Of a DNA stretch of 64,000 nt, positions 24,671 through 31,971 are shown in pieces. Each line of letters opens with the position of its first letter. Position 1 is the first letter of the stretch. Where the stretch lies: NCBI RefSeq assembly GCF_013408335.1, contig NZ_JACBZR010000001.1, forward strand, positions 2,604,001 to 2,668,000. The letters run 5' to 3'. The notes beneath the pieces are model-generated. The model saw nothing but the letters and a program-made list of their open reading frames with translations. It made no database searches and was not told the DNA's origin. Made by a program: the position numbers and the translations under genes. This stretch comes from Nocardioides panzhihuensis. Lineage in GTDB: Bacteria > Actinomycetota > Actinomycetes > Propionibacteriales > Nocardioidaceae.

Positions 24671-26257
24671 ATGAGTACGCAGAACCCGGCCGTCGTCGTC
24701 GACGGCCTCACCCTTCTCTGGCCCGACGGCGCCACTGCGCTGGACGGCCTCGACGCGGCCTTCAACCCCGGACGCACCGGCCTGGTCGGCACCAACGGCG
24801 CGGGCAAGTCGACCCTGCTCAAGGTCGTCGCAGGTGAGCTGAAGCCCACCGCGGGCTCGGTCTCGGCCAGGGGCCAGGTCCGCTACCTGCCCCAGCAGAT
24901 CACCCTGCACACCTATGCCACGGTGGCCGACCTGCTCGGCGTACGTCATCGCCTGGACGCACTGCGGGCGATCGAGTCCGGGGATCCCGATCCGCGTCAC
25001 TTCGACGCGCTCGCCGACGACTGGGGCGTCGAGGAGCGGGCTCGGGCAGCGCTGGCGTCCAACGGCCTTCCCGACCTCGATCTCGACCGCCGGGTCGCGA
25101 CATTGTCCGGGGGCGAGACCGTCGCGACGGCGCTGGGCGGGATCAGCCTCTCGGGGGCCGAGATCGCGCTGCTCGACGAGCCGACCAACAACCTCGACCG
25201 CGAAGCGCGGCACCGGTTCTACGACATGGTCGCGAGCTGGCGGGGCACGCTGGTGGTGGCCAGCCACGACCTGGAGCTGCTCGACCTGATGGACGAGACC
25301 GCTGAGCTGCGCGAGGGGTCGCTGACGGTCTACGGCGGTCCCTACTCCGCGTTCCGCGCGCACGTCGAGCGCGAGCAGGCCGCGGCGGAGCAGGCGCTGA
25401 CGACGGCGGAGCAGAAGCTGCGTACGGAGAAGCGACAGCGGGTCGAGGCGCAGACGAAGCTCGCCCGGCGGCAGCGCTATGCCCGCACCGACTATGAGAA
25501 CAAGCGCCGTCCGAAGACCATCATGAAGGCGCGAGCCCGCGAGGCCGAGGTCTCGGCCGGCAAGCTCCGGGGCGAGCTCGACGGAAAGGTCGACCGGGCG
25601 CGCGAGCTCCGCGACCGGACGGCCGAGCGCCTACGCCGCGATCCTCAGGTCAAGATCGAGCTGCCCTCTCCCGGGTTGCCCGCGGGTCGACGGGTGGCCG
25701 AGCTGCACGACGCCGGCGGACGCACCATCGTCGTCCAGGGCCCCGAGCGGCTCGCGATCACCGGGCGCAACGGCGTCGGCAAGACCAGGCTCGTCGAGAC
25801 CCTGATCCGTCCACGTGCGGTCACCCAGGAGCCCTACGCGACCGCGCTCACCGACCGGATCGGCTACCTGCCCCAACGACTGGACCACCTCGACGACGAC
25901 CTCACGATCCTCGAGACCGTACGCCGCGCCCAGCCCGAAGCGGAGCCGGAGGAGGTCCGCGCGACGCTGGCCGGGTTCGGTTTCCGAGGCGACGTCGTGC
26001 GGCGGAGAGTCGGTGACGTCTCCGGCGGCGAGCGTTTCCGAGTCGCGCTGGTCACCGTGCTCCTGGCCGATCCGCCCAACCAGCTGCTCCTGCTCGACGA
26101 GCCGACCAACAATCTCGACATCACCACCGTCGAGCAGGTCGTCGCCGCACTCGAGGCCTACCGCGGCGCGCTCATCGTGGTCAGCCATGACGACGCCTTC
26201 CTCGCCCGTCTGGGCATCGACACGTACGTCCACGTCGAGAACGGCCGGTTCAGCTGA
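24671..26257 (+). CDS. ABC-F family ATPase (ribosome protection/antibiotic resistance type)
   Basis: Cytoplasmic twin-ATPase of 528 aa without membrane segments. Domain 1 has GTNGAGKST, LSGGETVATALGG and LLDEPTNNLD; domain 2 has GRNGVGKTR, VSGGERFRVAL and LLDEPTNNLD. The inter-domain linker (about residues 235-330) is a charged coiled coil that would reach into the ribosomal E site. The leader peptide and attenuator upstream indicate antibiotic-inducible expression, so displacement of a 50S antibiotic (macrolide, lincosamide, streptogramin or pleuromutilin type) is more likely than a housekeeping role. The particular drug cannot be predicted. Confidence 0.9.
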   Translation: MSTQNPAVVVDGLTLLWPDGATALDGLDAAFNPGRTGLVGTNGAGKSTLLKVVAGELKPTAGSVSARGQVRYLPQQITLHTYATVADLLGVRHRLDALRAIESGDPDPRHFDALADDWGVEERARAALASNGLPDLDLDRRVATLSGGETVATALGGISLSGAEIALLDEPTNNLDREARHRFYDMVASWRGTLVVASHDLELLDLMDETAELREGSLTVYGGPYSAFRAHVEREQAAAEQALTTAEQKLRTEKRQRVEAQTKLARRQRYARTDYENKRRPKTIMKARAREAEVSAGKLRGELDGKVDRARELRDRTAERLRRDPQVKIELPSPGLPAGRRVAELHDAGGRTIVVQGPERLAITGRNGVGKTRLVETLIRPRAVTQEPYATALTDRIGYLPQRLDHLDDDLTILETVRRAQPEAEPEEVRATLAGFGFRGDVVRRRVGDVSGGERFRVALVTVLLADPPNQLLLLDEPTNNLDITTVEQVVAALEAYRGALIVVSHDDAFLARLGIDTYVHVENGRFS

Positions 26258-26267
26258 CCTCGGCGAC

Positions 26268-26273
26268 TACGGT
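26268..26273 (+). promoter_or_regulatory. -10 box TACGGT, leaderless start
   Basis: TACGGT ends 6 nt before the GTG at 26280. Confidence 0.45.
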
Positions 26274-26279
26274 GGGTCC

Positions 26280-26957
26280 GTGACAAGGACGTGGTCGATC
26301 CTGCGGCTCGTCATGGCCGCGCTGATCCTCGCGGCGGTGGCCGCCGAGCTCCGCGGGGCGTTGAGCATCACGCCCGCCGAGGGCTCCAGCACGGCGACGG
26401 TGGTGGTGAACTTCTTCAGCTACTTCACCATCGAGTCGAACCTCGCCGCCGTGGCGGCCCTGGTCGCCGGCGGGATCTGGGCTCTGGCCCGAGGCCGCGA
26501 GGAGCCGCGTTGGATCGCGGTGCTGGCGGCAGCAGCGACGACGTTCATGGCCATCACCGGCCTGGTCTACAACCTGCTGCTACGCGGCCTCGTGCCCTCC
26601 GCGGTGCCGTGGGCCAACGAGGTCCTGCACCTGATCGGCCCGCTGTTCCTGCTCGTCGACCTCTTCATCGCTCCCCCGCGGCGCCGCCTGCCCTGGCCGA
26701 CCATCGGGACCATCATCGCGTTCCCGATCCTGTGGGCCGCCTACACCCTGATCCGTGGCGAATACGTCGTCAGCCCCCTGACCGGCGACCCGTGGTGGTA
26801 TCCCTACCCGTTCCTCAACCACCACCTGCAGGGCGGCTACGGAGTCGTGATCGCGTACGTCGTCGGCATCGCCGCCGCGTTCACCCTCGTTGCCTGGGGT
26901 GTCGTCGCCGTCGGCCGCCGCCGGCGACCCGCCGAGATCGCAGGAGCCGTGTCATGA
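26280..26957 (+). CDS. Pr6Pr-like integral membrane protein
   Basis: Protein of 225 aa with about six membrane helices. It has the layout of the poorly characterised actinobacterial Pr6Pr family: NFFSYFTIESNLAA in helix 2 and FLNHHLQGGYGVVIAY near the end. Function is unknown. The GTG start follows a TACGGT box by 6 nt. It overlaps the next small gene by 4 bp (ATGA). Confidence 0.7.
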   Translation: MTRTWSILRLVMAALILAAVAAELRGALSITPAEGSSTATVVVNFFSYFTIESNLAAVAALVAGGIWALARGREEPRWIAVLAAAATTFMAITGLVYNLLLRGLVPSAVPWANEVLHLIGPLFLLVDLFIAPPRRRLPWPTIGTIIAFPILWAAYTLIRGEYVVSPLTGDPWWYPYPFLNHHLQGGYGVVIAYVVGIAAAFTLVAWGVVAVGRRRRPAEIAGAVS

Positions 26958-27184
26958 GCGCCGAGCAGCCCATCGAGCGCGTGGTCGACGGCGAGACCTT
27001 CCGCATCAGCCAAGACCCGGACCTCCCCGGCCAATACCACTTCGACTGGCTCTCCGGCCCCAACCCGGACTACGGGTTCAGCAGCCGCGCGAGCGGAGGT
27101 GGCCAGCAGTCCGAGGCCGAGCTGGACGAGGGAATCCGGGCGTTCCTGGCGCGGGTGGATCCGGAGACCGGCTACATCGAGTGA
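26954..27184 (+). CDS. Small hypothetical protein
   Basis: Soluble acidic protein of 76 aa with VVDGETFRISQDPDLPGQYHFDW and a C-terminal GIRAFLARVDPETGYIE. It is translationally coupled to the membrane protein upstream. No family is recognised with certainty. Confidence 0.7.
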   Translation: MSAEQPIERVVDGETFRISQDPDLPGQYHFDWLSGPNPDYGFSSRASGGGQQSEAELDEGIRAFLARVDPETGYIE

Positions 27185-27232
27185 GGCCAGGTCGAAGCTC
27201 GGGCGTCAGGTCGTCCCCGGTCAGGGATGGCC

Positions 27233-28204
27233 TCAGCCCTGCCGGACCATCCACCGCTCAGGCGCAGGCAACGGCTCCCAGCCGTACTTCGCATACAGCT
27301 CATGAGCGTCCTCGGTGGCAAGCAGGGTGCGACCGATGCGGTAGGGCTCGAGGTCGGCGACGATGCCCGACATCAACAGCTTCCCGACCCCTCGGCCGCG
27401 GACGCCGGGATCGACGATCACGTCGCACAGCCATGCGAAGGCCGCGAAGTCGCTGACCACGCGACCGAAGGCGACCTGGTTTCCCGCCGCGTCGTAGACG
27501 CCGTAGCAGCGCGAGGCCTTGTTGGCCGCGTCCTGGACCTCCCGGGTCCGATCGCTCGCCCAGTAGGACTGCGCGAGCATCCGGTGGACCCAGTCGGGGT
27601 CGATTCGACCCTGCTCGGCCGAGAAGGAGTACGCCGCGGGCGTCTCGGTCGCCGTCGGCTCCGCGCTCAGCAGGCCGAGCAGATCGTCCGGCTCCGGCGC
27701 GGGCCGAGCGACCTGCGGGGCGACGGCAGGCGCCTCGACGGCTCCCGCGAACCCTGGACCGGGGTTCGGCGTACGCCCGTCCTGGTAGGCCAGCGCGGCA
27801 CCGTTGGCGAGCTTGTCGGCCGCCTCGTTGAGCGGATGCCCGGAGTGCCCCTTGACCCACTCGAACCGGACGCTGCGGCCCTGCATCGCAGCGTCGAGGT
27901 CCTTCATGATCTCGACGTTGAGGACGGGCTTGCCGTCGGCCTTCTTCCAGCCTTTGCGCTTCCAGCCGGCCATCCACTTGGTGACCGAGTTGATGACGTA
28001 CTTGGAGTCGCAGTAGACCAGCAGCGGCTCGCCGGTGTGAGCCGTCTGCCGCAGCAGGTCGAGGACCGCGGTCAGCTCGCCCTGGTTGTTCGTCCCGTGC
28101 GGCCATCCGCCGCACGCCCAGGTGGACTCGTCCACATACCAACCCCACCCCGCGGGGCCCGGGTTCCCGAGCGCCGACCCATCAGCAGCAGCCACAATCG
28201 TCAC
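27233..28204 (-). CDS. rnhA: RNase HI fused to a GNAT acetyltransferase
   Basis: Two-domain protein of 323 aa. Residues 1-150 form an RNase HI domain with all four catalytic acids: Asp in AADGSALGNPGP, Glu in NNQGELTAV, Asp in VYCDSKYVI and Asp in NEAADKLANG, plus the KGHSGHPLNE segment. A proline/alanine-rich linker (about 155-190) leads to a complete GNAT domain (about 195-323) with the acetyl-CoA motif VDPGVRGRGVGKLLM and HELYAKYGWEPL. It would remove RNA from RNA-DNA hybrids; the acetyltransferase substrate is unknown. GTG at 28204 is chosen because similarity begins there. Confidence 0.88.
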   Translation of the reverse strand: MTIVAAADGSALGNPGPAGWGWYVDESTWACGGWPHGTNNQGELTAVLDLLRQTAHTGEPLLVYCDSKYVINSVTKWMAGWKRKGWKKADGKPVLNVEIMKDLDAAMQGRSVRFEWVKGHSGHPLNEAADKLANGAALAYQDGRTPNPGPGFAGAVEAPAVAPQVARPAPEPDDLLGLLSAEPTATETPAAYSFSAEQGRIDPDWVHRMLAQSYWASDRTREVQDAANKASRCYGVYDAAGNQVAFGRVVSDFAAFAWLCDVIVDPGVRGRGVGKLLMSGIVADLEPYRIGRTLLATEDAHELYAKYGWEPLPAPERWMVRQG

Positions 28205-28237
28205 GCGCCCATCCTGCCAGCCGCCCACCCCCACTCC

Positions 28238-28338
28238 CCGAGCGGTCACTTCCTGACGCCGAAACGTCAGTTTCTGACGCCGAAGAGTCAGTTCTAGACC
28301 GCGAGAGGTCGATCCTCGAACTCGAGTGGCACATCTGG
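28238..28338 (+). repeat. 21-bp-unit repeat element, left half-element (copy B)
   Basis: Four direct units at 28238, 28259, 28280 and 28301; the second reads CCGAAACGTCAG then TTTCTGACG. After the fourth comes CGAGTGGCACATCTGG, which matches the left half of the centre in copy D. No inverted units follow here; they are found 1.1 kb away at 29419-29461. The subtype has GTCAG where the other copies mostly have GTCAC. Confidence 0.8.
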
Positions 28339-28355
28339 CCGGGCCGGCCCGTTTG

Positions 28356-28392
28356 CTGTCCACAAGAGCCGCTCGAGATGCAGTTATCCCCA
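28356..28392 (+). promoter_or_regulatory. Two DnaA-box-like 9-mers
   Basis: CTGTCCACA (28356-28364) and TTATCCCCA (28384-28392) each differ by one base from DnaA boxes (TTGTCCACA, TTATCCACA). They lie between the left repeat arm and the nuclease-like gene. Chance occurrence is possible. Confidence 0.3.
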
Positions 28393-28443
28393 GGCACAGG
28401 TTTCACGATCGAGACTGTCGGCCCTCGCCTCGAGGCTGGCGTC

Positions 28444-29364
28444 ATGACCGTCCTCACGATTCCTCCCGGACCTTTCAACCTCGCCGACGCCGCTGAGCTC
28501 GGCCTCAGCGCAGACGACGTCTACCGACTGATCGACGACGGCCTCGTGCGCCGGATCGTGCGAGGCGCATTCGTCCCCGCGAGCACACCTGACACCCCGC
28601 AGACGCGGGCAGCCGCGGTCGCCCGCGTCGTCACGGCCCATCACGTCGTGATCGACCGCACCGCCGCCATCATCCACGGGGTCAACGCCCTCACCTACGC
28701 CGAGCTCGATCTCGACGTGGACCTGGAGACGTGTGCACTGCGCGGGCACACCCGCTCGAGACGTACGGGACTCGAAGGTCACACCAGGGACCTGACCCCG
28801 ACCGACATCATGAGAGTAGGCAGGGTCACGGTGACCACCCCCGTCCGCACGGCCTGTGATCTCGGATGCAACCTTCATCGCCGGGATGCATTCGCAGCAA
28901 TGTGCGCGCTGGCCCGGGAGCACGGCCTGGTGGCGGCCGACCTCGCGCAGATGCTGCCGCGTTACCGAGGTCGTCGAGGCGTCCGACAGCTCAAGGAGCT
29001 TGCGCCGCTCGTCGATCCACGGATCGAGTCTGCCCGGGAGGCGTGGACGTTCCTCGCGATCCGCGACGCGGGGTTGCCGCTGCCTGAGCCACAGCTCTGG
29101 ATCGAGATCGACGAGATGCCAACCTACCGGCTCGACTTCGCATACGAACACGCTCGTGTGTGCGTCGAGTACGACGGTGTCGACGCACACGACCTCACGG
29201 CCGACCAACGCAGGCACGACATGGAGCGGCGTCAATGGTTGCGCGACCACGGATGGACAGTGATCGTCGTACGCCGCGGCGACTTCACTGCCGACAGGCT
29301 CGACGCCTGGCTGCGCGAGGTCCGCACCGCGCTCAAACCGGCGATGACCAATCGCCGCTGGTGA
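28444..29364 (+). CDS. AbiEi-type N-terminal domain plus DUF559-like nuclease domain protein
   Basis: Protein of 306 aa. The N-terminal part (about 1-90) resembles the AbiEi-family antitoxin winged helix (LADAAELGLSADDVYRLIDDGLVRRIVRGAFVP). The C-terminal part (about 205-300) has a DUF559/Vsr-like PD-(D/E)XK fold: YRLDFAYEHARVCVEYDGVDAH then RRQWLRDHGWTVIVVRRGD. No AbiEii toxin gene is adjacent, so it is not a standard type IV toxin-antitoxin pair. Similar proteins occur in multiple copies in related genomes. The ATG at 28444 is preferred; 28378 is possible. It is bracketed by repeat arms B and C. Confidence 0.75.
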   Translation: MTVLTIPPGPFNLADAAELGLSADDVYRLIDDGLVRRIVRGAFVPASTPDTPQTRAAAVARVVTAHHVVIDRTAAIIHGVNALTYAELDLDVDLETCALRGHTRSRRTGLEGHTRDLTPTDIMRVGRVTVTTPVRTACDLGCNLHRRDAFAAMCALAREHGLVAADLAQMLPRYRGRRGVRQLKELAPLVDPRIESAREAWTFLAIRDAGLPLPEPQLWIEIDEMPTYRLDFAYEHARVCVEYDGVDAHDLTADQRRHDMERRQWLRDHGWTVIVVRRGDFTADRLDAWLREVRTALKPAMTNRRW

Positions 29365-29400
29365 TTCGCTGCTCAGACGCCGGCAGGTCGGTACCGACCG

Positions 29401-29461
29401 CCGAGAACCGACCCTTCGCCGTCAGAAACTGACCTCTCGGCGCCAGATTCTGACCTCTCGG
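29401..29461 (-). repeat. 21-bp-unit repeat element, right half-element (copy C)
   Basis: A degenerate unit (29401-29418) is followed by two inverted units, at 29419-29440 (CCGTCAGAAACTGACC then TCTCGG) and 29441-29461. It ends 7 bp before the stop codon of the convergent LacI gene. The perfect palindrome GGTCGGTACCGACC (29386-29399) lies just upstream. Confidence 0.8.
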
Positions 29462-29467
29462 CGGAGG

Positions 29468-30517
29468 TCAGGGGGTTACGCGGGGGCCGGACGCAGTGGA
29501 GCCTCTGACCACCAGCTCGGGGTGGAAGACGAACTCCGAGTGAGGGGCGCCGGTGCCGGCGATCTCGTCGAGGATGGCGCGGACGGCGGCTTGGCCCATC
29601 GCATGGACGGGCTTGCGGACGGTGGTCAGCGGCGGGTCGGTGAAGGCGATGAGCTGGGAGTCGTCGTAGCCGACGACGGAGACGTCCTCGGGGACCCGCA
29701 GGCCGCACGAGCGGGCGGCTCGGATCGCGCCCAGCGCCATCATGTCGCTGGCGCAGACGATCGCGGTGAAGCCGTCGTCGAGGAGCTCGGAGGCCGCGGC
29801 CTGGCCGCCTTCGAGGGTGAACAGCGAGTGCCGGATGTAGCCCTTCTCGACCTCCTCGGCGCTCAGGCCGAAGCGGTCGGCCATGGTCGCCACGAAGCCC
29901 TCGATCTTGCGCTGGACCGGCACGAAGCGGCCGGGGCCGACCGCCAGGCCGATCTTGGTGTGCCCGAGCGTGGCCAGATGCGTGACCGCGAGCTGCATCG
30001 CCTCGCGATCGTCGGGAGAGATGAACGGCGCCTTGATGTCGGGGGTGTATCCGTCGAGAAGGACGTATGGGACCCCCTGGGCGCGCAGCTTGTCGTAGCG
30101 CGTCATGTCGGCGGTGGTGTCCGCGTGCAGACCGGAGACGAAGATGATCCCGGTGACACCGCGGTCGACGAGCATCTCGGTGAGCTCGTCCTCGGTCGAG
30201 CCGCCGGGGGTCTGCGTCGCGAGCACCGGGGTGTAGCCCTGCCGGGTCAGCCCCTGGGCGATGACCTGCGCGAGCGCCGGGAAGATCGGGTTGTCGAGCT
30301 CGGGCGTGATCAGCCCGACGAGGCCCTCGCTGCGCTGACGCAGCTTGACGGGACGCTCGTACCCGTGGACGTCGATCGCCGCCAGCACCGCCTCGCGCGT
30401 CGCCGCGGCGACGCCTGGCTTGCCGTTGAGCACGCGGCTGACCGTGGCCTCGCTCACGCCCGCATGGGCCGCGATATCGGCAAGACGGGCGGAGGCTGGT
30501 GTTATGGGCACGGTCAC
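29468..30517 (-). CDS. LacI-family repressor of the alpha-glucoside operon
   Basis: Regulator of 349 aa. The N-terminal HTH is RLADIAAHAGVSEATVSRVLNGKPGVAAATREAV, followed by a periplasmic-binding-like sugar domain (LVGLITPELDNPIFPALAQ; VVGYDDSQLIAFTDPPLTTV). The GTG at 30517 fits the usual distance to the HTH. It is divergent from the sugar-import operon, and palindromes with TTGCA/TGCAA half-sites lie over the operon promoter, so it should repress that operon in the absence of a maltose- or trehalose-type inducer. Confidence 0.9.
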   Translation of the reverse strand: MTVPITPASARLADIAAHAGVSEATVSRVLNGKPGVAAATREAVLAAIDVHGYERPVKLRQRSEGLVGLITPELDNPIFPALAQVIAQGLTRQGYTPVLATQTPGGSTEDELTEMLVDRGVTGIIFVSGLHADTTADMTRYDKLRAQGVPYVLLDGYTPDIKAPFISPDDREAMQLAVTHLATLGHTKIGLAVGPGRFVPVQRKIEGFVATMADRFGLSAEEVEKGYIRHSLFTLEGGQAAASELLDDGFTAIVCASDMMALGAIRAARSCGLRVPEDVSVVGYDDSQLIAFTDPPLTTVRKPVHAMGQAAVRAILDEIAGTGAPHSEFVFHPELVVRGSTASGPRVTP

Positions 30518-30541
30518 ATCATGCCCTCTACCCACACGTCC

Positions 30542-30570
30542 TGCAAGAAGTTGCAGCAAGTTTGCAACTT
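30542..30570. promoter_or_regulatory. LacI operators
   Basis: Two overlapping inverted repeats: TGCAA-GAAG-TTGCA (30542-30555) and AAGTTGC-N9-GCAACTT (30548-30570). The second overlaps the -35 of the importer promoter. TTGCAA half-sites are typical of alpha-glucoside LacI regulators in actinobacteria. Confidence 0.65.
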
Positions 30571-30590
30571 TTGCTGAAAGCCTCTTACAT
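30562..30590 (+). promoter_or_regulatory. Importer operon promoter (TTGCAA, 17-bp spacer, TTACAT)
   Basis: TTGCAA (30562-30567) and TTACAT (30585-30590) have a 17-bp spacer. The operators cover the -35 element, so repression would be by occlusion. Confidence 0.6.
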
Positions 30591-30666
30591 TTCTCCCCGA
30601 CGCGGGGTTACCTTCGTCACACCCCGGGCGGCTTCCTCGCCTGGCCCCATCTTCGAAGGAGAACTC

Positions 30667-31935
30667 ATGCGACGTGGCATCGTGGCCACCGCAGTGGCGG
30701 CATCGCTCGCCCTGGCGGCATCGGCATGTGGCGGTAGCAGCGGCGACAGCAGCGACGGTCCGGTCACCATCACCTGGTGGGACACCTCGAACGCGACCAA
30801 CGAGGGCCCGACGTACCAGGCTCTCGTCAAGGAGTTCGAGAAGGCCAACAAGGACATCAAGGTCAAGTATGTCAACGTGCCGTTCGACCAGGCGCAGAAC
30901 AAGTTCGACACCGCGGCCGGCGCCAGCGGCGCGCCCGACGTCCTGCGTGCCGAGGTCGGGTGGACCCCGGCGTTCGCGCAGAAGGGCTTCCTCGCTCCCC
31001 TCGACGACACCGAGGCGCTGGAGGAGAAGGACGCCTTCCAGCCCAACCTGATCAAGCAGGCCGAGTTCGACGGCAAGACCTACGGCGTCCCGTTCGTCAC
31101 CGACACCCTCGCGCTGGTCTACAACAAGGCGCTCTTCGAGAAGGCCGGCATCACCGAGGCTCCCAAGACCTGGGACGACCTCAAGTCCGCCGCCGCCACG
31201 ATCAAGTCCAAGACCGGTGTCGACGGCTACTGGGGCTCCACCTCCGCCTACTACGCGCAGCCGTTCCTCTACGGCGAGGGCACCGACACGGTCGACGCCG
31301 AGGCCAAGAAGATCACCATCTCCTCGCCGGAGGCCAAGAAGGGCCTGACCACCTGGCAGGGCCTCTTCGACGGCGAGGGCCTGCACAAGGCGGACACCAC
31401 CGCCGACGCGTACGCCCACATCCAGGACGCCTTCGTCAACGGCAAGGTCGCCGCGATCATCCAGGGGCCCTGGGAGATCACGAACTTCTACAAGGGCTCG
31501 GCGTTCGCCGACAAGAACAACCTCGGCATCGCGACCGTCCCGGCCGGCTCGACCGGTGAGGCCGGCGCCCCGACCGGCGGTCACAACCTGTCGATCTACG
31601 CCGGTTCCGACGAGGCCCACCAGGAGGCCTCGGCGAAGTTCGTGAAGTTCATGACCTCGGCCGAGACCCAGGCCCAGATCGCGCTGAAGAACTCCACGCT
31701 CCCGACCCGCGACGACGCCTACACCGACGAGGTCAAGGCCGACCCGGGCATCGCGGGCTTCCAGACCGTGCTTCCCGCCGCCCAGCCGCGACCGGAGCTG
31801 CCCGAGTACTCCTCTCTGTGGGGTCCGATGGACCAGGAGCTCCCGAAGGTCGCCTCCGGCGCCGAGACCCTCGACAAGGGTCTGACCACGCTGGACACGG
31901 CGTTCGCCGACCTGCTGCCCGCGTTCTCGAAGTGA
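30667..31935 (+). CDS. Sugar ABC transporter substrate-binding lipoprotein
   Basis: Extracellular solute-binding protein of 422 aa (family 1, MalE-like). The signal peptide ends in the lipobox LAASAC (cysteine about residue 21), so it is lipid-anchored outside the membrane. WWDTSNATNEGPTYQALVKEFEK and GPWEITNFYKGS are typical of maltose/maltodextrin binders. AAGGAGA before the ATG is a good ribosome-binding site. It is the first gene of the LacI-controlled operon and delivers alpha-glucosides to the two permeases that follow. Confidence 0.92.
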   Translation: MRRGIVATAVAASLALAASACGGSSGDSSDGPVTITWWDTSNATNEGPTYQALVKEFEKANKDIKVKYVNVPFDQAQNKFDTAAGASGAPDVLRAEVGWTPAFAQKGFLAPLDDTEALEEKDAFQPNLIKQAEFDGKTYGVPFVTDTLALVYNKALFEKAGITEAPKTWDDLKSAAATIKSKTGVDGYWGSTSAYYAQPFLYGEGTDTVDAEAKKITISSPEAKKGLTTWQGLFDGEGLHKADTTADAYAHIQDAFVNGKVAAIIQGPWEITNFYKGSAFADKNNLGIATVPAGSTGEAGAPTGGHNLSIYAGSDEAHQEASAKFVKFMTSAETQAQIALKNSTLPTRDDAYTDEVKADPGIAGFQTVLPAAQPRPELPEYSSLWGPMDQELPKVASGAETLDKGLTTLDTAFADLLPAFSK

Positions 31936-31971
31936 ACCAGTTCGAGTGAGCCAGAAAGACCAAGTCGTCCG

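Larger units (their letters stand above)
28238..29461 (+). mobile_element. Candidate mobile element: nuclease-like gene between inverted repeat arms
   Basis: The direct units of copy B and the inverted units of copy C bracket one gene (28444-29364). The reverse complement of the right arm contains GTCAGTTTCTGACG, identical to a unit of the left arm. In all other copies the arms are joined by a 27-28 bp centre; here that centre is half present and followed by the gene. This could be an autonomous form of the repeat family; two independent insertions are the alternative. Confidence 0.35.

Noticed and set aside
28444..29364. Type IV toxin-antitoxin system
   Set aside because: Only an AbiEi-like N-terminal domain is present, fused to a nuclease-like domain; no AbiEii nucleotidyltransferase toxin gene is adjacent.
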